DNA of 64,000 nucleotides, taken from the NCBI RefSeq assembly GCF_000687165.1, contig NZ_JMKU01000001.1:62001-126000 (forward strand), given 5' to 3'. Under the pieces are notes generated by a model. The model did not search any database. It was given only the letters and a program-made list of their open reading frames with translations, and was not told where the DNA came from. The stretch is from Paracidovorax oryzae ATCC 19882. GTDB taxonomy: Bacteria; Pseudomonadota; Gammaproteobacteria; Burkholderiales; Burkholderiaceae_C. A program made the translations under genes and the position numbers. The first letter of the stretch is position 1. Each line of letters opens with the position of its first letter. This document shows positions 7,946 through 19,604 of this stretch, in pieces.

Positions 7946-8776
7946 TCAGGCTGCCGCGCGCTCCGCGGCGAAGTCCAGGCAGGCCTGCAGCATGCGGCGC
8001 AGGTGGGGCTGCACGCCCATGGCGGTGTCGGGCAGGTAGTCGAACGGCAGGGCCTCCTGCATGTAGCTGGCCTGCGTCATCTCGAGCTGCACGGCATGCA
8101 CGTTGCGTCCCGGGTCGCCGTAATGCCGCGTGATGTAGCCGCCCTTGAAGCGGCCGTTGAGCACGGCACTGTATCCGGGCGCGGCCATGCCGATGGCGAG
8201 CAGTTCGCGGGCGAGCGCCGGATCGCAACTGGCGCCATCGGCCGTGCCGAGGTTGAGGTCGGGCAGCCGTCCATCGAAGAAGCGCGGCAGCACGGAACGG
8301 ATGGAATGCGCGTCCCAGAGCACCGCCACGCCGTGCTGCGCGCGGATGCGGTCGATCTCGGCGCGCAGCTGCGCGTGGTAGGGATCCCAATAGCGGCGGC
8401 GGCGCTCCTCGATCTCAGCGGCGACGGGCACCTGGGCCGGGTCGGCATAGAGCGGCGTGTCGTCGAAGGTGTCCACGGGGCACAGCCCGGTCACGCTCTG
8501 GCCGGGATACAGGCTGCTGCCGTCGGGCGGTCGGTTCAGGTCCACCACGTAGCGCGAATGCGTGGCCACGAGCACGGAGGCGCCCAGGCCGCGCGCGAAA
8601 GCATAGAGGCGCTCCAGGTGCCAGTCGGTGTCCGGCACCTGCCGGGCCTCTTCCGTCAGCCGGCCGGCGATATCCGGCGGCACGTGGGTGCCGGCATGCG
8701 GCATGGACAGCAGCAGCGGCGCGGTGCCGGCGTGGAATTGGAAGAGCGGCGTGGCCGGTGCGTCGTTCATGGGCAT
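7946..8776 (-). CDS. hutG: N-formylglutamate deformylase
   Basis: Last enzyme of the five-step hut route: N-formylglutamate plus water to glutamate plus formate. 276 aa, FGase/HutG family. Recognisable blocks are LSMPHAGTHVPPDI (about 23-36), DTDWHLERLYAFARGLGASV, NRPPDGSSLYPGQ, VLWDAHSIRSVLPRFF (metal/active-site region), NGRFKGGYITRHYGDP and HAVQLEM. The pairing with hutF upstream shows that the organism uses the formylglutamate route rather than direct formimidoylglutamase. It is 18 bp downstream of hutF and 3 bp upstream of rhtA. Confidence 0.95.
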   Translation of the reverse strand: MPMNDAPATPLFQFHAGTAPLLLSMPHAGTHVPPDIAGRLTEEARQVPDTDWHLERLYAFARGLGASVLVATHSRYVVDLNRPPDGSSLYPGQSVTGLCPVDTFDDTPLYADPAQVPVAAEIEERRRRYWDPYHAQLRAEIDRIRAQHGVAVLWDAHSIRSVLPRFFDGRLPDLNLGTADGASCDPALARELLAIGMAAPGYSAVLNGRFKGGYITRHYGDPGRNVHAVQLEMTQASYMQEALPFDYLPDTAMGVQPHLRRMLQACLDFAAERAAA

Positions 8777-8794
8777 TCTCGTGAAAAGGCGGGT

Positions 8795-10216
8795 TCAGGC
8801 TTGCAGCAGGCCGGAGCGTACCGCGGCGAAGGCGGCGGCACTCTCTCCGTGCAGGGCGTGGCGGCCAGAGGCGACACGCTGCACGCCGGACGTCCAGACG
8901 GCATCGATGGCCGACGTACGGTGGCTGGCGAAGACATGGGCGGAGAGCTGGCTTTCGGGCGGCAGGCCGCGCAGCGCGATGTGCTCCGGGTCCAGCGCGA
9001 CGAAGTCGGCCGGAACGCCCGGCACCAGGCCCGCCTGCGCACCTGGGGACGGGAGGTGGCCGGCGGCCTGGGCACCGCCCTGCACGGCCTGCAGCAGCAT
9101 GGCGGTGGCGACCTGCGGCTGCGCATCGGTGCCCAGCACGTTGCGGCGGCGCAGGTCCAGCCGCTGGCCGTATTCGAGCAGCAACAGCTCCTCGGCCGCG
9201 TTCACGCAGGCATGGCTGTCGGAGCCCAGGCCCCAGGTCCCGCCAGCCGCCCGCCAGCGCGGCAGGTCGAAGAGTCCGTCGCCCAGGTTGGCCTCGGTCG
9301 TCGGGCACAGGCCCGCCACGGCGCCGGACCGGGCCGCGCGCGCGGCCTCCGCATCGCCCAGGTGCGTGGCGTGGACGAGGCACCAGCGCGCATCCACGGG
9401 CACGTGGTCCAGCAGCCACTCCACCGGCCGCTGGCCGCTCCAGGCGATGCAGTCATCAACCTCCTGGATCTGTTCGGCGATGTGGATGTGCACCGGCGCG
9501 CCGGGAGCGATGGCGTCCAGGCCCTGCAGTGCCGCGTTCAGGCTGTCGGGCGGCACGGCGCGCAGGGAATGCGGAGCCAGGCCCAGCACGTCGCCCTGCG
9601 CGCGCACCACGGGCGCGAGGCGTTCGAGCAGCGCGAGCATGCCGTCGGTGCGGTGCAGGAAGCGCCGCTGGCCCTCGCGCGGCGGCTGGCCGCCGAAGCC
9701 GCTGGACTGGTAGAGCACCGGCAGCAGCGTGATGCCGATGCCGGCACGCCGTGCTGCGCGCAGCAGCGCGAGCGACATCTCGGCGTCGTCGGCATAGGGG
9801 CGGCCGTCCTCGGCGTGGTGAAGGTAATGGAACTCGCACACCGCCGTGTAGCCTGCCTCCAGCATCTCCACGTAGAGCCAGGTGGCGATCGCCTCCAGGG
9901 CCTCGGGCGACATGCGCGCGGCGAAGCGGTACATGAGGTCACGCCAGCTCCAGAACGAGTCGTCGCTGGCCGCGCGGAATTCGGTCAGGCCGGCGAAGGC
10001 GCGCTGGAAGGCATGGGAATGCAGGTTGGGCAGGCCGGGCAGCAGTGGACCGCGCGCGCGCACCACGGCAGGCGGCGGGGCACTGTCCGGCTGCACGTGG
10101 GTGATGCGCCCCTCTTCGTTCCAGCGCAGCAGTACGTCCTTCGCCCAGCCGCCGGGCAGAAGGGCCTGGGCGGCGAAGAGCGCGCCGCCGTCAAAGTGGG
10201 AAGTCTGGCCGGTCAT
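8795..10216 (-). CDS. hutF: Formimidoylglutamate deiminase
   Basis: Zinc amidohydrolase that converts N-formimidoyl-glutamate to N-formylglutamate and ammonia, 473 aa. Amidohydrolase metal sites are visible: H66-x-H68 in [12 protein letters not shown], the HIHIAEQ strand, HATHLGD, and the late Asp in [11 protein letters not shown]. The start at 10216 gives an ATGA overlap (10213-10216) with the hutI stop, so the two are translationally coupled. The frame stays open upstream but has no family sequence there. hutG follows after 18 bp. Confidence 0.95.
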   Translation of the reverse strand: MTGQTSHFDGGALFAAQALLPGGWAKDVLLRWNEEGRITHVQPDSAPPPAVVRARGPLLPGLPNLHSHAFQRAFAGLTEFRAASDDSFWSWRDLMYRFAARMSPEALEAIATWLYVEMLEAGYTAVCEFHYLHHAEDGRPYADDAEMSLALLRAARRAGIGITLLPVLYQSSGFGGQPPREGQRRFLHRTDGMLALLERLAPVVRAQGDVLGLAPHSLRAVPPDSLNAALQGLDAIAPGAPVHIHIAEQIQEVDDCIAWSGQRPVEWLLDHVPVDARWCLVHATHLGDAEAARAARSGAVAGLCPTTEANLGDGLFDLPRWRAAGGTWGLGSDSHACVNAAEELLLLEYGQRLDLRRRNVLGTDAQPQVATAMLLQAVQGGAQAAGHLPSPGAQAGLVPGVPADFVALDPEHIALRGLPPESQLSAHVFASHRTSAIDAVWTSGVQRVASGRHALHGESAAAFAAVRSGLLQA

Positions 10217-11463
10217 CGCTGCACCACCCTGCCCTGCCGCACGATCGCCCGCGGCGGCTGGTGGCCGAACCAGTAGGCCAGCTCGGCGGCCTCGATGAAC
10301 GGCCAGAGCACGAAATTGGCAGGCCGGCCGGCGGCGATGAGCCCCTGCGTGTCCTGCAGGCCCAGCGCACGCGCGGCATGGGTGGTGATGCCGGCCAGGG
10401 CTTCGGGCACCGTGAGCCGGAACAGCGTGCAGGCCATGTTGGCCATCAGCCGCAGGCTGAGCGCGGGCGAGGTGCCCGGGTTGTGGTCCGTGGAGACCGC
10501 CATGGGTACGCCCGCGTCGCGCAGCGCCTGGATGGGCGGCAGGTGGGTGTCGCGCAGCGTGTAGTAGGCGCCAGGCAACAGCACGGCCACCGTGCCGGCT
10601 GCCTTCATCGCGGCGATGCCGTCGGCGGACAGGTGCTCGACGTGGTCGCACGACAGCGCGCCGTAGCGCGCGGCGAGCCGGGCGCCGTCCATGTCCGACA
10701 GTTGTTCGGCATGCAGCTTGACGGGCAGGCCCAGCGCCTGCGCGGCCTGGAAGACCTGCTCGGTTTCGGCCAGGCTGAAGGCGATGCGCTCGCAGAACAC
10801 GTCCACCGCGTCCACCAGGCCCTCTTCGGCCAGAGCGGGAAGTATCTCGCGGCAGACGAGATCGATGTAGTCCTGACTGCGGCCCGCGTACTCCGGCGGC
10901 AGCGCATGCGCGCCCAGGAAGGTGGTGCGCACGGTGACACTACAGGCCTCGCCCAGCCGCCGCGCGGCGCGCAGTTGCTTGCGCTCGTGCTCCAGCGCCA
11001 GCCCGTAGCCGGACTTGATCTCGATGGCGCACACGCCCTCGTCCAGCAGGGCCTGCAGCCGCGGCAGGGCCTGCGCGAACAGCTCGTCTTCCGACGCGGC
11101 GCGCGTGGCTTTCACCGAGGAGACGATGCCTCCGCCCGCGCGGGCCACTTCCTCGTAGCTGGCCCCGGCCAGCCGCATGGCGAATTCGTTGGCGCGGTGG
11201 CCGCCATAGACGAGGTGGGTGTGGCAATCCACGAGGCCGGGGGTGGCCAGGGCTCCCTCGCCCGCATGGCGGGGGAGCCCGGCGAAGGCCGGCGGCACGG
11301 CGGCCTCCGGCCCGACCCAGCGCACGGAGCCGCCCTGCACCACCACGCAGGACAGGGCACCGGCGGGCACGGCCACGTCAGGGATGAAAAGGCCTTCCAC
11401 CAGCCGCAGGCCGGTCCAGCAGCCGTCGGCGCTGGGCAGGGAAGAAAAAAGTGTGGACTGCAT
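10213..11463 (-). CDS. hutI: Imidazolonepropionase
   Basis: Third step of histidine degradation: hydrolysis of imidazolone-5-propionate to N-formimidoyl-glutamate. 416 aa, metal-dependent amidohydrolase. Visible residues and motifs are H81-x-H83 in [13 protein letters not shown], the substrate loop [30 protein letters not shown] and [10 protein letters not shown] with the catalytic Asp. Length and motif order match characterised HutI. It is coupled to hutF by a 4-bp overlap and follows hutD after 36 bp. Confidence 0.96.
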   Translation of the reverse strand: MQSTLFSSLPSADGCWTGLRLVEGLFIPDVAVPAGALSCVVVQGGSVRWVGPEAAVPPAFAGLPRHAGEGALATPGLVDCHTHLVYGGHRANEFAMRLAGASYEEVARAGGGIVSSVKATRAASEDELFAQALPRLQALLDEGVCAIEIKSGYGLALEHERKQLRAARRLGEACSVTVRTTFLGAHALPPEYAGRSQDYIDLVCREILPALAEEGLVDAVDVFCERIAFSLAETEQVFQAAQALGLPVKLHAEQLSDMDGARLAARYGALSCDHVEHLSADGIAAMKAAGTVAVLLPGAYYTLRDTHLPPIQALRDAGVPMAVSTDHNPGTSPALSLRLMANMACTLFRLTVPEALAGITTHAARALGLQDTQGLIAAGRPANFVLWPFIEAAELAYWFGHQPPRAIVRQGRVVQR

Positions 11464-11499
11464 GAGATTCCCTCTGGAGCGCGCTGCGCCCCTGTTCCA

Positions 11500-12108
11500 T
11501 CAAGTGTCCTGCAGGGCCGGAACGCCGGTCCGGACGGCGTCCGGCGCCAGGCCGATCCAGGCCAGAACGGCACCGTGGGCATCTTCGGGAGCAAGCGGCA
11601 GGGGCTCTTCCGCGCGCTCACCCCACCATAGGCCATGGCCGGGCCGATAGCCCTCGCCCGCGCCATCGCGCCACGTGCCGGCGAGCACCAGGCACACACC
11701 GGCCGGCGTGGAGCCCGGCTGCACGCTGCCCGATACCACTTCTATGGTGCCCTGCCACGCACCGCGGCGCAGCATGAGATTGAAATCGGTGGAGGTGCCG
11801 CCGAGGGGGGTGCAGTCGAGCGCAGCCGCTCCGTCGAAGGCCCAGGGGCGCCAGGGCTCGTCGAGCCGGTGATCGATGCCCTGCGCGCGCAGATGCACCC
11901 CATCGCCGTCGAGCAGCATGATCTGCCGCTCGATGCCCGGAAAGGCGGAGAACGGTCCGGCCCGGTCGATGGTGGCCGCGCTCACGCGCCAGCCGAAACC
12001 GTCCATGCCGGCGCCGGGTGGCCAGCAGGCGATCTCGCGCGTGGCGCCGCCGCCGTTCTTCCAGGGGGTGGGCTCGATCGAGCCCAGGTCGAAACGCTGC
12101 ATCGCCAT
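11500..12108 (-). CDS. hutD: HutD family protein
   Basis: Cupin-like protein of 202 aa, found in hut operons across proteobacteria. In Pseudomonas it is thought to act as a governor that limits hut flux, possibly by binding formylglutamate. Family landmarks are MQRFDLGSIEPTPWKNGGG, TREIACWPPG, FGWRVSAATI, GPFSAFPGIERQIMLLDGDG and FDGAAALDCTPLGG. The ATG at 12108 is chosen because it begins the family N-terminus; the frame upstream is an antiphase shadow of the dioxygenase gene. It starts 4 bp after the dioxygenase stop and precedes hutI. Confidence 0.93.
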   Translation of the reverse strand: MAMQRFDLGSIEPTPWKNGGGATREIACWPPGAGMDGFGWRVSAATIDRAGPFSAFPGIERQIMLLDGDGVHLRAQGIDHRLDEPWRPWAFDGAAALDCTPLGGTSTDFNLMLRRGAWQGTIEVVSGSVQPGSTPAGVCLVLAGTWRDGAGEGYRPGHGLWWGERAEEPLPLAPEDAHGAVLAWIGLAPDAVRTGVPALQDT

Positions 12109-12112
12109 GGTG

Positions 12113-12973
12113 TCAGGCGCCCTCGCCCGCCAGCAGCGGGAAGAGCGGATGCACCATGGGCGCGCCGGCAGGCAGTTCATCAGCCAGGCCGGGGAACTCC
12201 GGCGAGGTGGTCCAGGCGCGCGGGGCATGCCGCACGTCGTCGCCCAGGAAGCGCACGGAGAACACCCGCCTCCGGCCCGGTCCCTCGAAGCCGCCGGCCG
12301 CATGCAGCGTGAGCATGTGGAAGCACACCACGTCGCCGGGCTCGGTATCCCAGCCCAGGATGTCGAAGGCGCTGCGATCGGCCTCCACGTCGGGCAGGTC
12401 GTGCAGGCTGCCTTCGGGGAACCACTTCGCCTGGTGGTCCATGAAGCTGCGCGGCATGAGCCAGGGGCCGCGGTGCGAGCCGGCAACGAACTCCAGCGTG
12501 CTGGCGCGGGGCACCGGGTCCACCGGGATCCAGCAGCTGATGTTCTGCATGCCGTCGATGTTGTAGTAGGGCTGGTCCTGGTGCCAGGGCGTGCGCTGGC
12601 GCGTGCCCGGCTCCTTGACCAGCACGTGGTCGTGGTAGAGGCGCACCCCGCGCGATTGCATGAGCCGCTGCGCCGCCAGGGCCACGGGCGCCTCGCCGAT
12701 GAAGCGGCCGAACGCGGGGATGTCCTGCCAGTTGCAGAAGTCCTCGAAGAACCGGCCTGGGTCGTCGGGGCGACTGGCGACCTTGGCTCGCGGGCTGGGC
12801 GTGGCCAGGTTGGCGTCGATGCCCTCCCGCAGCAGCGCCACCTCGCCCGGGGTGAGCAACTGGCGGATGCACACGGCACCGTCGCGCGCGAAGTCGGCCA
12901 CCAGGCCGGGCGTGACGCGCTCCTGCACGCGCTGGCGCGGGTCGTCGCGAAGGGCATGGGATGCGGATGCCAT
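12113..12973 (-). CDS. Phytanoyl-CoA dioxygenase (PhyH) family oxygenase
   Basis: Predicted Fe(II)/2-oxoglutarate oxygenase, 286 aa. The facial triad is visible as H131-x-D133 (TPWHQDQPYYN) and a distal His, probably H224 (CFHMLTLHAAGG). The Arg-rich segment RRRVFSVRFLGDD supplies the likely 2-oxoglutarate-binding Arg. The N-terminal domain is typical of PhyH (DGAVCIRQLLTPGEVALLREGID). An AGGAG lies 8 bp before the ATG at 12973. It is embedded between the polar-amino-acid ABC genes and hutD, so a histidine-, urocanate- or imidazole-related substrate is suspected, but none is known. Not part of the textbook hut pathway. Confidence 0.85.
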   Translation of the reverse strand: MASASHALRDDPRQRVQERVTPGLVADFARDGAVCIRQLLTPGEVALLREGIDANLATPSPRAKVASRPDDPGRFFEDFCNWQDIPAFGRFIGEAPVALAAQRLMQSRGVRLYHDHVLVKEPGTRQRTPWHQDQPYYNIDGMQNISCWIPVDPVPRASTLEFVAGSHRGPWLMPRSFMDHQAKWFPEGSLHDLPDVEADRSAFDILGWDTEPGDVVCFHMLTLHAAGGFEGPGRRRVFSVRFLGDDVRHAPRAWTTSPEFPGLADELPAGAPMVHPLFPLLAGEGA

Positions 12974-12998
12974 GGCGGAGGTCTCCTCGGGAACTCGG

Positions 12999-13781
12999 TC
13001 AGGCGCGCGTGAGCACGGCCTGCAGGAACGAACGCGTGCGTTCCTGGCGCGGGTTGGTGAAGATGGTGGCGGGCGCACCCGATTCGATGATGCCGCCACC
13101 GTCCATGACGACGACGACGTCCCCGACCTCGCGCGCGAAATCCATCTCGTGGGTCACCACCATCATGGTCATGCCCTCGCGCGCCAGCACTTTCATGACC
13201 TGCAGCACCTCGCCCACCAGTTCGGGATCAAGGGCCGAGGTGGGCTCGTCGAACAACATCACGCGCGGCTTCATGGCCAGTGCCCGGGCGATGGCCACGC
13301 GCTGCTTCTGGCCGCCCGAGAGGCTGGCTGGCATGGCCTCGGCCTTGTGGGCCAGGCCCACCTTCTCGAGCAGCACCCGGGCCTGCGCCTCGGCCTCGGT
13401 GCGCGGCACGCCGTGCAGCTTGCGCGGGCCCAGCGTCACGTTGTCGATCACCGACAGGTGGGGAAACAGGTTGAACGACTGGAACACCATGCCCACCTCT
13501 TCGCGCAGCGCGTTGAGGTCGCGGTCCGGCAGCATGCGGCCTCCGTCCACCAGCGTGCGGCCGCAGATGTCGATGCGCCCGCCCTGCGGCTGCTCCAGTC
13601 CGTTGCAGCAGCGCAGGAAGGTGCTCTTGCCCGAGCCGCTGGGGCCGATCACCACCACCACCTGCGAGGGCTGGACGTCGAAATCGATGCCATCGAGCAC
13701 GACGTGGTCGCCATAGGCCTTGCGCAGGCCGCGGATGCGCACCATGGGCTCGGCATTCGGGGAACCGTTTTGCATCGTCAT
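12999..13781 (-). CDS. Polar amino-acid ABC transporter, ATP-binding protein
   Basis: ATPase of a PAAT-family importer, 260 aa, HisP/GlnQ type. Walker [11 protein letters not shown]-loop FQSFNLFPH, signature [15 protein letters not shown], Walker [15 protein letters not shown] and the switch His in VVTHEM are intact. The ATG at 13781 makes an ATGA overlap with the permease stop. With the permease and binding protein it forms a complete importer; its place inside the hut block makes histidine or urocanate the likely cargo. Confidence 0.93.
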   Translation of the reverse strand: MTMQNGSPNAEPMVRIRGLRKAYGDHVVLDGIDFDVQPSQVVVVIGPSGSGKSTFLRCCNGLEQPQGGRIDICGRTLVDGGRMLPDRDLNALREEVGMVFQSFNLFPHLSVIDNVTLGPRKLHGVPRTEAEAQARVLLEKVGLAHKAEAMPASLSGGQKQRVAIARALAMKPRVMLFDEPTSALDPELVGEVLQVMKVLAREGMTMMVVTHEMDFAREVGDVVVVMDGGGIIESGAPATIFTNPRQERTRSFLQAVLTRA

Positions 13782-14446
13782 TGCACCATCCCTCCGGCGC
13801 GCAGGCGCAATTCGATGTGGCGCAGCACCAGCGTGGTGGCCCCCGTGAGCACGAAGTACACGACCGCGATGGCCAGGTACACCTCCAGCGAGCGATACGA
13901 CACGCTGATGATCTTCTGCCCCTCGTGCATGAGATCGTGGATGGTGAGCAGCGACACCAGCGCCGAGTTCTTGATCAGCGCGATGAACTCGTTGCCCAGC
14001 GGCGGAATCATGCGCACCACCGCCTGCGGCAGCACCACGCTGCGCATCGCCTGGCCCGAGGACATGCCGATGGAGCGCGCGGCCTCCATCTGCCCCTTGT
14101 CGATCGACTGGATCGCGCCGCGCACGATCTCGGACACATAGGCGCCCGAGTAGATGCCCAGGCCGATCACGCCGCACACGAAAGCCGGCAGCAGGATGCC
14201 GAACTGCGGCAGGCCGAAGAACAGGATGAACAGCTGCACCAGCAGTGGCGTGCCGCGGATGACCGCCACGTAGGCCGTGCACAGGCCGTACACGATGCGG
14301 TTGCGGGGGTTGAGGCGGCCGATGCCCACCAGCAGGCCCATGACGCATCCGAGCAGCAGCGAAGCGGCCGTGATCTCCACGGTCACCGCCGCGCCCTGCA
14401 GCAGTTGGGGCCAGCCGGCCCATACGGGGGAAAAATCGAGTTCCAT
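13778..14446 (-). CDS. Polar amino-acid ABC transporter, permease
   Basis: Inner-membrane permease of the HisMQ type, 222 aa, about five membrane segments. The EAA loop is present ([29 protein letters not shown], about 130-158), as is the N-terminal [16 protein letters not shown] typical of PAAT permeases. Only one permease gene is present, so the transporter probably works as a homodimer. It is coupled by a 4-bp overlap to the ATPase gene and lies 26 bp downstream of the binding-protein gene. Confidence 0.92.
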   Translation of the reverse strand: MELDFSPVWAGWPQLLQGAAVTVEITAASLLLGCVMGLLVGIGRLNPRNRIVYGLCTAYVAVIRGTPLLVQLFILFFGLPQFGILLPAFVCGVIGLGIYSGAYVSEIVRGAIQSIDKGQMEAARSIGMSSGQAMRSVVLPQAVVRMIPPLGNEFIALIKNSALVSLLTIHDLMHEGQKIISVSYRSLEVYLAIAVVYFVLTGATTLVLRHIELRLRAGGMVQ

Positions 14447-14472
14447 CGCTTCAGGTCGTCAGCGGGCCGTGG

Positions 14473-15225
14473 TCACTTGGCCGCCGGGGCGCCGAACCAC
14501 TTCTTCTCGATGGCGGCATACGTGCCGTCGGCCTTGAGCTTGGCGATGGCGCCGTTCACCGCGCGGGTAAGCTCGGGCGTGTCCTTGCGCAAGGCCATGC
14601 CGTACTCCTCGGTGGTGAGCTGTTCCTGGAGCACGCGCAGGCCGGGCCGTGTGCGGATGTACTGGTAGGCCGCGGGCTTGCCGGTGACGGCGGCGTCGGC
14701 GCGGCCGATGTCCACGAGGTTGAACATCTCCTGGTTCTTCTCCACCTCGACGCGCTGCACCTTGGGATGGTTCTGCGTGAGGAAGCCCACCGACTTGGTG
14801 CCCACCTGCACGGTGACTTTCTTGCCGTCCAGGTCGGCGATCTTCTGGATCGACGTGTTGCCGTCCTTCACCATGGCGACCAGGCCGCCCGCGTAGTACG
14901 GCTCGGTGAAGTCCACCACCTTCTTGCGCTCGTCGGTGATGTAGATGGCCGACACGGCCATGTCGAAGCGCCTGGAGATCAGGCCCGGGATCAGGCCCTT
15001 GAAGTCGATGTCCACCCATTCGACCTGCTTGCCCATCGCCTTGCCGATGGCCTCGACCAGTTCGACGTCGAAGCCCGTGCGCTTGCCGTTCTCGACGAAC
15101 TCCATGGGAGGGAACGTGGCATCGGTGCCCACGCGCAGCACGTTGCCCTGGGCGTGCGCGCTGGCGCTGCCGAGAGCCAGTGCGGCCATGCTGGCGAGAA
15201 GAAGGTGGCGGCGGAGGGTCATCAT
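14473..15225 (-). CDS. Polar amino-acid ABC transporter, substrate-binding protein
   Basis: Periplasmic family-3 solute-binding protein, 250 aa, with a Sec signal peptide (about 1-26, ending SAHAQ). Characteristic strings are LRVGTDATFPPMEF, GKRTGFDVELVEAIGKAMG, DFKGLIPGLISRRFDM, VDFTEPYYAGG and the C-terminal LKADGTYAAIEKKWF. The closest general resemblance is to HisJ/ArtJ-type proteins. Together with the hut context this supports histidine, urocanate or a related cationic amino acid as ligand; the ligand is not proven by sequence. Start at the first of two adjacent ATGs. Confidence 0.9.
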   Translation of the reverse strand: MMTLRRHLLLASMAALALGSASAHAQGNVLRVGTDATFPPMEFVENGKRTGFDVELVEAIGKAMGKQVEWVDIDFKGLIPGLISRRFDMAVSAIYITDERKKVVDFTEPYYAGGLVAMVKDGNTSIQKIADLDGKKVTVQVGTKSVGFLTQNHPKVQRVEVEKNQEMFNLVDIGRADAAVTGKPAAYQYIRTRPGLRVLQEQLTTEEYGMALRKDTPELTRAVNGAIAKLKADGTYAAIEKKWFGAPAAK

Positions 15226-15287
15226 GGGAAGTTCTCGGGTCAAGGGTCTGGGGAATCGGGAGACGGAAGGGAACAGGTAGAACGAAG

Positions 15288-16037
15288 TCAGTGCAGTACC
15301 AACTGGCGGGAGATGCGTGCGGCGGCCACGACCGCCATGCGGACCAGCGCCTGCTCGTGCCCCTGGGCCCGCAGGATGGGCGCCATGAGCGTGATGGCGC
15401 CGGCGGCCTGGCGAGAGGCGCCGAACAGCGGCACGCTGCAGCCCCATACGCCCGGGTCCACCTCGCCTTCGCTCACGGCGAAGCCCGCCGTGCGGATGGC
15501 ATCCAGTTCGTCCCGCGCTGACTGCCGTGCAGGCGTGCCGTGGCCCCACTGGGCATCGAGCACGGCCTCGCGCGCGGCCTCGGGCAGGTGGGCCAGCACG
15601 CATTTGGCCGACGCGCCCGCGCGCAGGGGTACGCTGCGCCCCTTCTCGAACGAGCAGCGCAGCGAATGGTGGCTCTCCACCATGTCGAGGCAGATCGCCT
15701 GGTCATTGACGGCGAGGATCAGGCCGACGCTTTCGTGCGACTGCTGCGACAGCTCCACCATGCCGGGGCGCGCCTGCCGCACGAGGTGCGAGGCCAGATC
15801 GAACCCCAGCGCGAGCTGCAGGCTCAGTGGCCCGGGCGCATAGCAGCCGTCGCTTTCGAGCACGAAGCCCCAGCGCTTGAGCCGCGCGAGCTGCCGGTAC
15901 AGCGTGCTGCGCGCCAGGCCCGTGTGCTCCATGAGCTCCGCGGCCGACGAGGCCTTGCCCTGCTGGGCCAGCGCGGCCAACACCTGCAGAACACGGTCGG
16001 CGGTGGGGACGGCGGCAGGCAGGGCGCTCTTCGACAT
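15288..16037 (-). CDS. IclR-family transcriptional regulator
   Basis: 249-aa regulator with an N-terminal winged helix-turn-helix (about 12-70; SSAAELMEHTGLARSTLYRQLARLKRWGFV) and a C-terminal IclR effector domain (about 85-245). It lies between hutU and the PAAT importer on the same strand, so it is a second regulator inside the hut block besides HutC. It probably governs the downstream importer genes in response to a hut intermediate. A perfect 7+3+7 inverted repeat at 16081-16097, 44 bp upstream of its start, is a plausible autoregulatory operator. Confidence 0.88.
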   Translation of the reverse strand: MSKSALPAAVPTADRVLQVLAALAQQGKASSAAELMEHTGLARSTLYRQLARLKRWGFVLESDGCYAPGPLSLQLALGFDLASHLVRQARPGMVELSQQSHESVGLILAVNDQAICLDMVESHHSLRCSFEKGRSVPLRAGASAKCVLAHLPEAAREAVLDAQWGHGTPARQSARDELDAIRTAGFAVSEGEVDPGVWGCSVPLFGASRQAAGAITLMAPILRAQGHEQALVRMAVVAAARISRQLVLH

Positions 16038-16080
16038 GCCGGCAGTATCAAAGGAAGCTGTCGCGCTTCACAGACCCTGA

Positions 16081-16097
16081 TTCCCAGAAACTGGGAA
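16081..16097. promoter_or_regulatory. Candidate IclR operator
   Basis: TTCCCAG-AAA-CTGGGAA is a perfect inverted repeat with 7-bp arms and a 3-bp centre, in the 140-bp gap between hutU and the iclR-type gene. No T tract follows on the minus strand, so it is not a terminator for hutU. Size and symmetry fit an IclR-family binding site. Confidence 0.5.
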
Positions 16098-16177
16098 CGC
16101 ACGTCCCTTTTTTTCCCTTCCGGGGGATTTCCGTCCGTATTCCATTTTCCAGGGCATCCCCCGTCCCCCTCCTCTCT

Positions 16178-17911
<1,734 letters not shown>

Positions 17912-17947
17912 GGCATCGCTCCTTGGGCGTTCGGGTACGGACCGGGG

Positions 17948-19486
17948 TTACTGGAAGCTGGGCAGGATGGCCGCGAGCGGCGCGGGCCACGCCGACGTGC
18001 CGGCCCACAGGCGCATGGCCTCGATGTCGGGCGCGAGGTAGCGGTCCTGCTCCAGGAAGGCCACGCGCCCGCGGATGGCGGCGAACTGCGCCTCGATCAG
18101 CGGGGACGATTGCAGGCTGCGGTCGAACTCCATGCCCTGCGCGGCGGCCATGGCCTCGATGCCGACGATCACTGCCGTGTTGCGCGCCATGTCCAGCAGG
18201 CGCCGCGCGGCGTAGGTGGCCATGGAGACATGGTCTTCCTGGTTGGCAGAGGTGGGCAGGCTGGTCACGCTGCTGGGATGGGCCAGGCACTGGTTCTCCG
18301 TGGCCAGGGCGGCGGCCGTGACCTGGGCGATCATGAAGCCGGAGTTGACGCCGCTGTCCCGGATCAGGAAGGCTGGCAGGCCCGACAGGCCCGTGTCCAG
18401 CAGCAGCGCGAGCCGGCGCTCGGAAATGGCGCCGATCTCGGAAATGGCCAGCGCGATGATGTCTGCCGCGAAGGCCACCGGCTCGGCGTGGAAGTTGCCG
18501 CCGGAGATCACCTCCCCCGTGTCGGTAAAAACGAGCGGATTGTCCGATGCGGCATTGGCTTCGATCTGCAGCACGCGGGCGGCATGCGAGAGGTTTTCCA
18601 GGCAGGCCCCCATCACCTGGGGCACGCAGCGGATCGAGTACGGGTCCTGCACGCGCCCGCAGTCCGGGTGGGAGGGGTCGATGGCGCTGCCCTCCAGCAG
18701 CGCGCGCACCGCCGCTGCCACGGCGATCTGGCCGGCCTGCCCGCGTGCTTCATGGATGCGCGCGTCGAAGGGCTTGACCGAGCCCTTGATGGCTTCGAGC
18801 GTCAGGCAGCCCGACACCAGGCCGGCGGCGAACACGCTTTCGGCTGCGAACAATCCTGCCAGCGCCAGGGCGGTGGACACCTGCGTGCCGTTGAGCAGCG
18901 CCAGGCCTTCCTTGGGGCCCAGCACGAAGGGCTCCAGCCCGACGGCGGCCATGGCCTCGCGGCCGGAAACGACCTGGCCGCCCACCCGGGCAGCGCCCTC
19001 CCCGATCAGCACGCAGGCCAGGTGTGCCAGCGGCGCCAGGTCGCCCGACGCGCCCACCGAGCCCTTGGCGGGAATCACCGGCAGCACATCGGCATTGGCC
19101 AGCGCCAGCAGCGCATCCACCAGCGCCGGGCGCACGCCGGAATGGCCGCGCGCCAGGCTCACGGCCTTGGTGGCCAGCACCATGCGCACGACATCGTCCG
19201 GCAGCGGATCGCCCGTGCCCACGCTGTGCGAGAGCACCAGGTTGCGTTGCAGCTCGGCCAGGCGGCCCGCCGCGATCTTCGTGCTGGCGAGCTTGCCGAA
19301 GCCGGTGTTGATGCCATAGACCACCTGGTCTTCATCGACGATGCGGTCCACCGTCGCCTGGGCGGCCTGCATGCCGGCCAGCGCGGAGGCATCGAGCGCC
19401 AGCCGCTGGCCGCCGGCGGCGATGACGCGCAGTTCGGCCAGGGTGACCCGGCCGGGGTGCAGTACGAGGGTGGGCGTGGCGCTCAT
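17948..19486 (-). CDS. hutH: Histidine ammonia-lyase
   Basis: First step of the pathway: L-histidine to urocanate and ammonia. 512 aa. The Ala-Ser-Gly triplet that cyclises to the MIO cofactor is A146-S147-G148 in [14 protein letters not shown]. Other signatures are [42 protein letters not shown] and [17 protein letters not shown]. Two HutC-type operators lie in its 118-bp upstream gap, one only about 10 bp before the ATG, so repression by HutC at this promoter is expected. It is the first enzyme gene of the run to hutU. Confidence 0.97.
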   Translation of the reverse strand: MSATPTLVLHPGRVTLAELRVIAAGGQRLALDASALAGMQAAQATVDRIVDEDQVVYGINTGFGKLASTKIAAGRLAELQRNLVLSHSVGTGDPLPDDVVRMVLATKAVSLARGHSGVRPALVDALLALANADVLPVIPAKGSVGASGDLAPLAHLACVLIGEGAARVGGQVVSGREAMAAVGLEPFVLGPKEGLALLNGTQVSTALALAGLFAAESVFAAGLVSGCLTLEAIKGSVKPFDARIHEARGQAGQIAVAAAVRALLEGSAIDPSHPDCGRVQDPYSIRCVPQVMGACLENLSHAARVLQIEANAASDNPLVFTDTGEVISGGNFHAEPVAFAADIIALAISEIGAISERRLALLLDTGLSGLPAFLIRDSGVNSGFMIAQVTAAALATENQCLAHPSSVTSLPTSANQEDHVSMATYAARRLLDMARNTAVIVGIEAMAAAQGMEFDRSLQSSPLIEAQFAAIRGRVAFLEQDRYLAPDIEAMRLWAGTSAWPAPLAAILPSFQ

Positions 19487-19492
19487 GGCTCT

Positions 19493-19508
19493 TCCTGTAT
19501 ATACAAGT
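19493..19508. promoter_or_regulatory. HutC-type operator 1 (hutH proximal)
   Basis: A 10-bp palindrome TGTATATACA (19496-19505) within TCCTGTATATACAAGT. It matches the known Pseudomonas-type HutC core and ends about 10 bp before the hutH start on the minus strand, where bound repressor would block initiation. Confidence 0.75.
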
Positions 19509-19573
19509 CAATCTGCAAAATAGGCCGCTGGTCTTTTCCACGTCGGCGGGCGCATTGAACCATGGAATCGTCA

Positions 19574-19589
19574 ACTTGTATATACAGGA
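19574..19589. promoter_or_regulatory. HutC-type operator 2 (hutH distal)
   Basis: ACTTGTATATACAGGA is the exact reverse complement of operator 1 over 16 bp, with the core at 19577-19586. The two centres are 81 bp apart. It lies between the hutC stop and the hutH promoter region. Confidence 0.75.
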
Positions 19590-19604
19590 TGACCACCATA
19601 CGAG

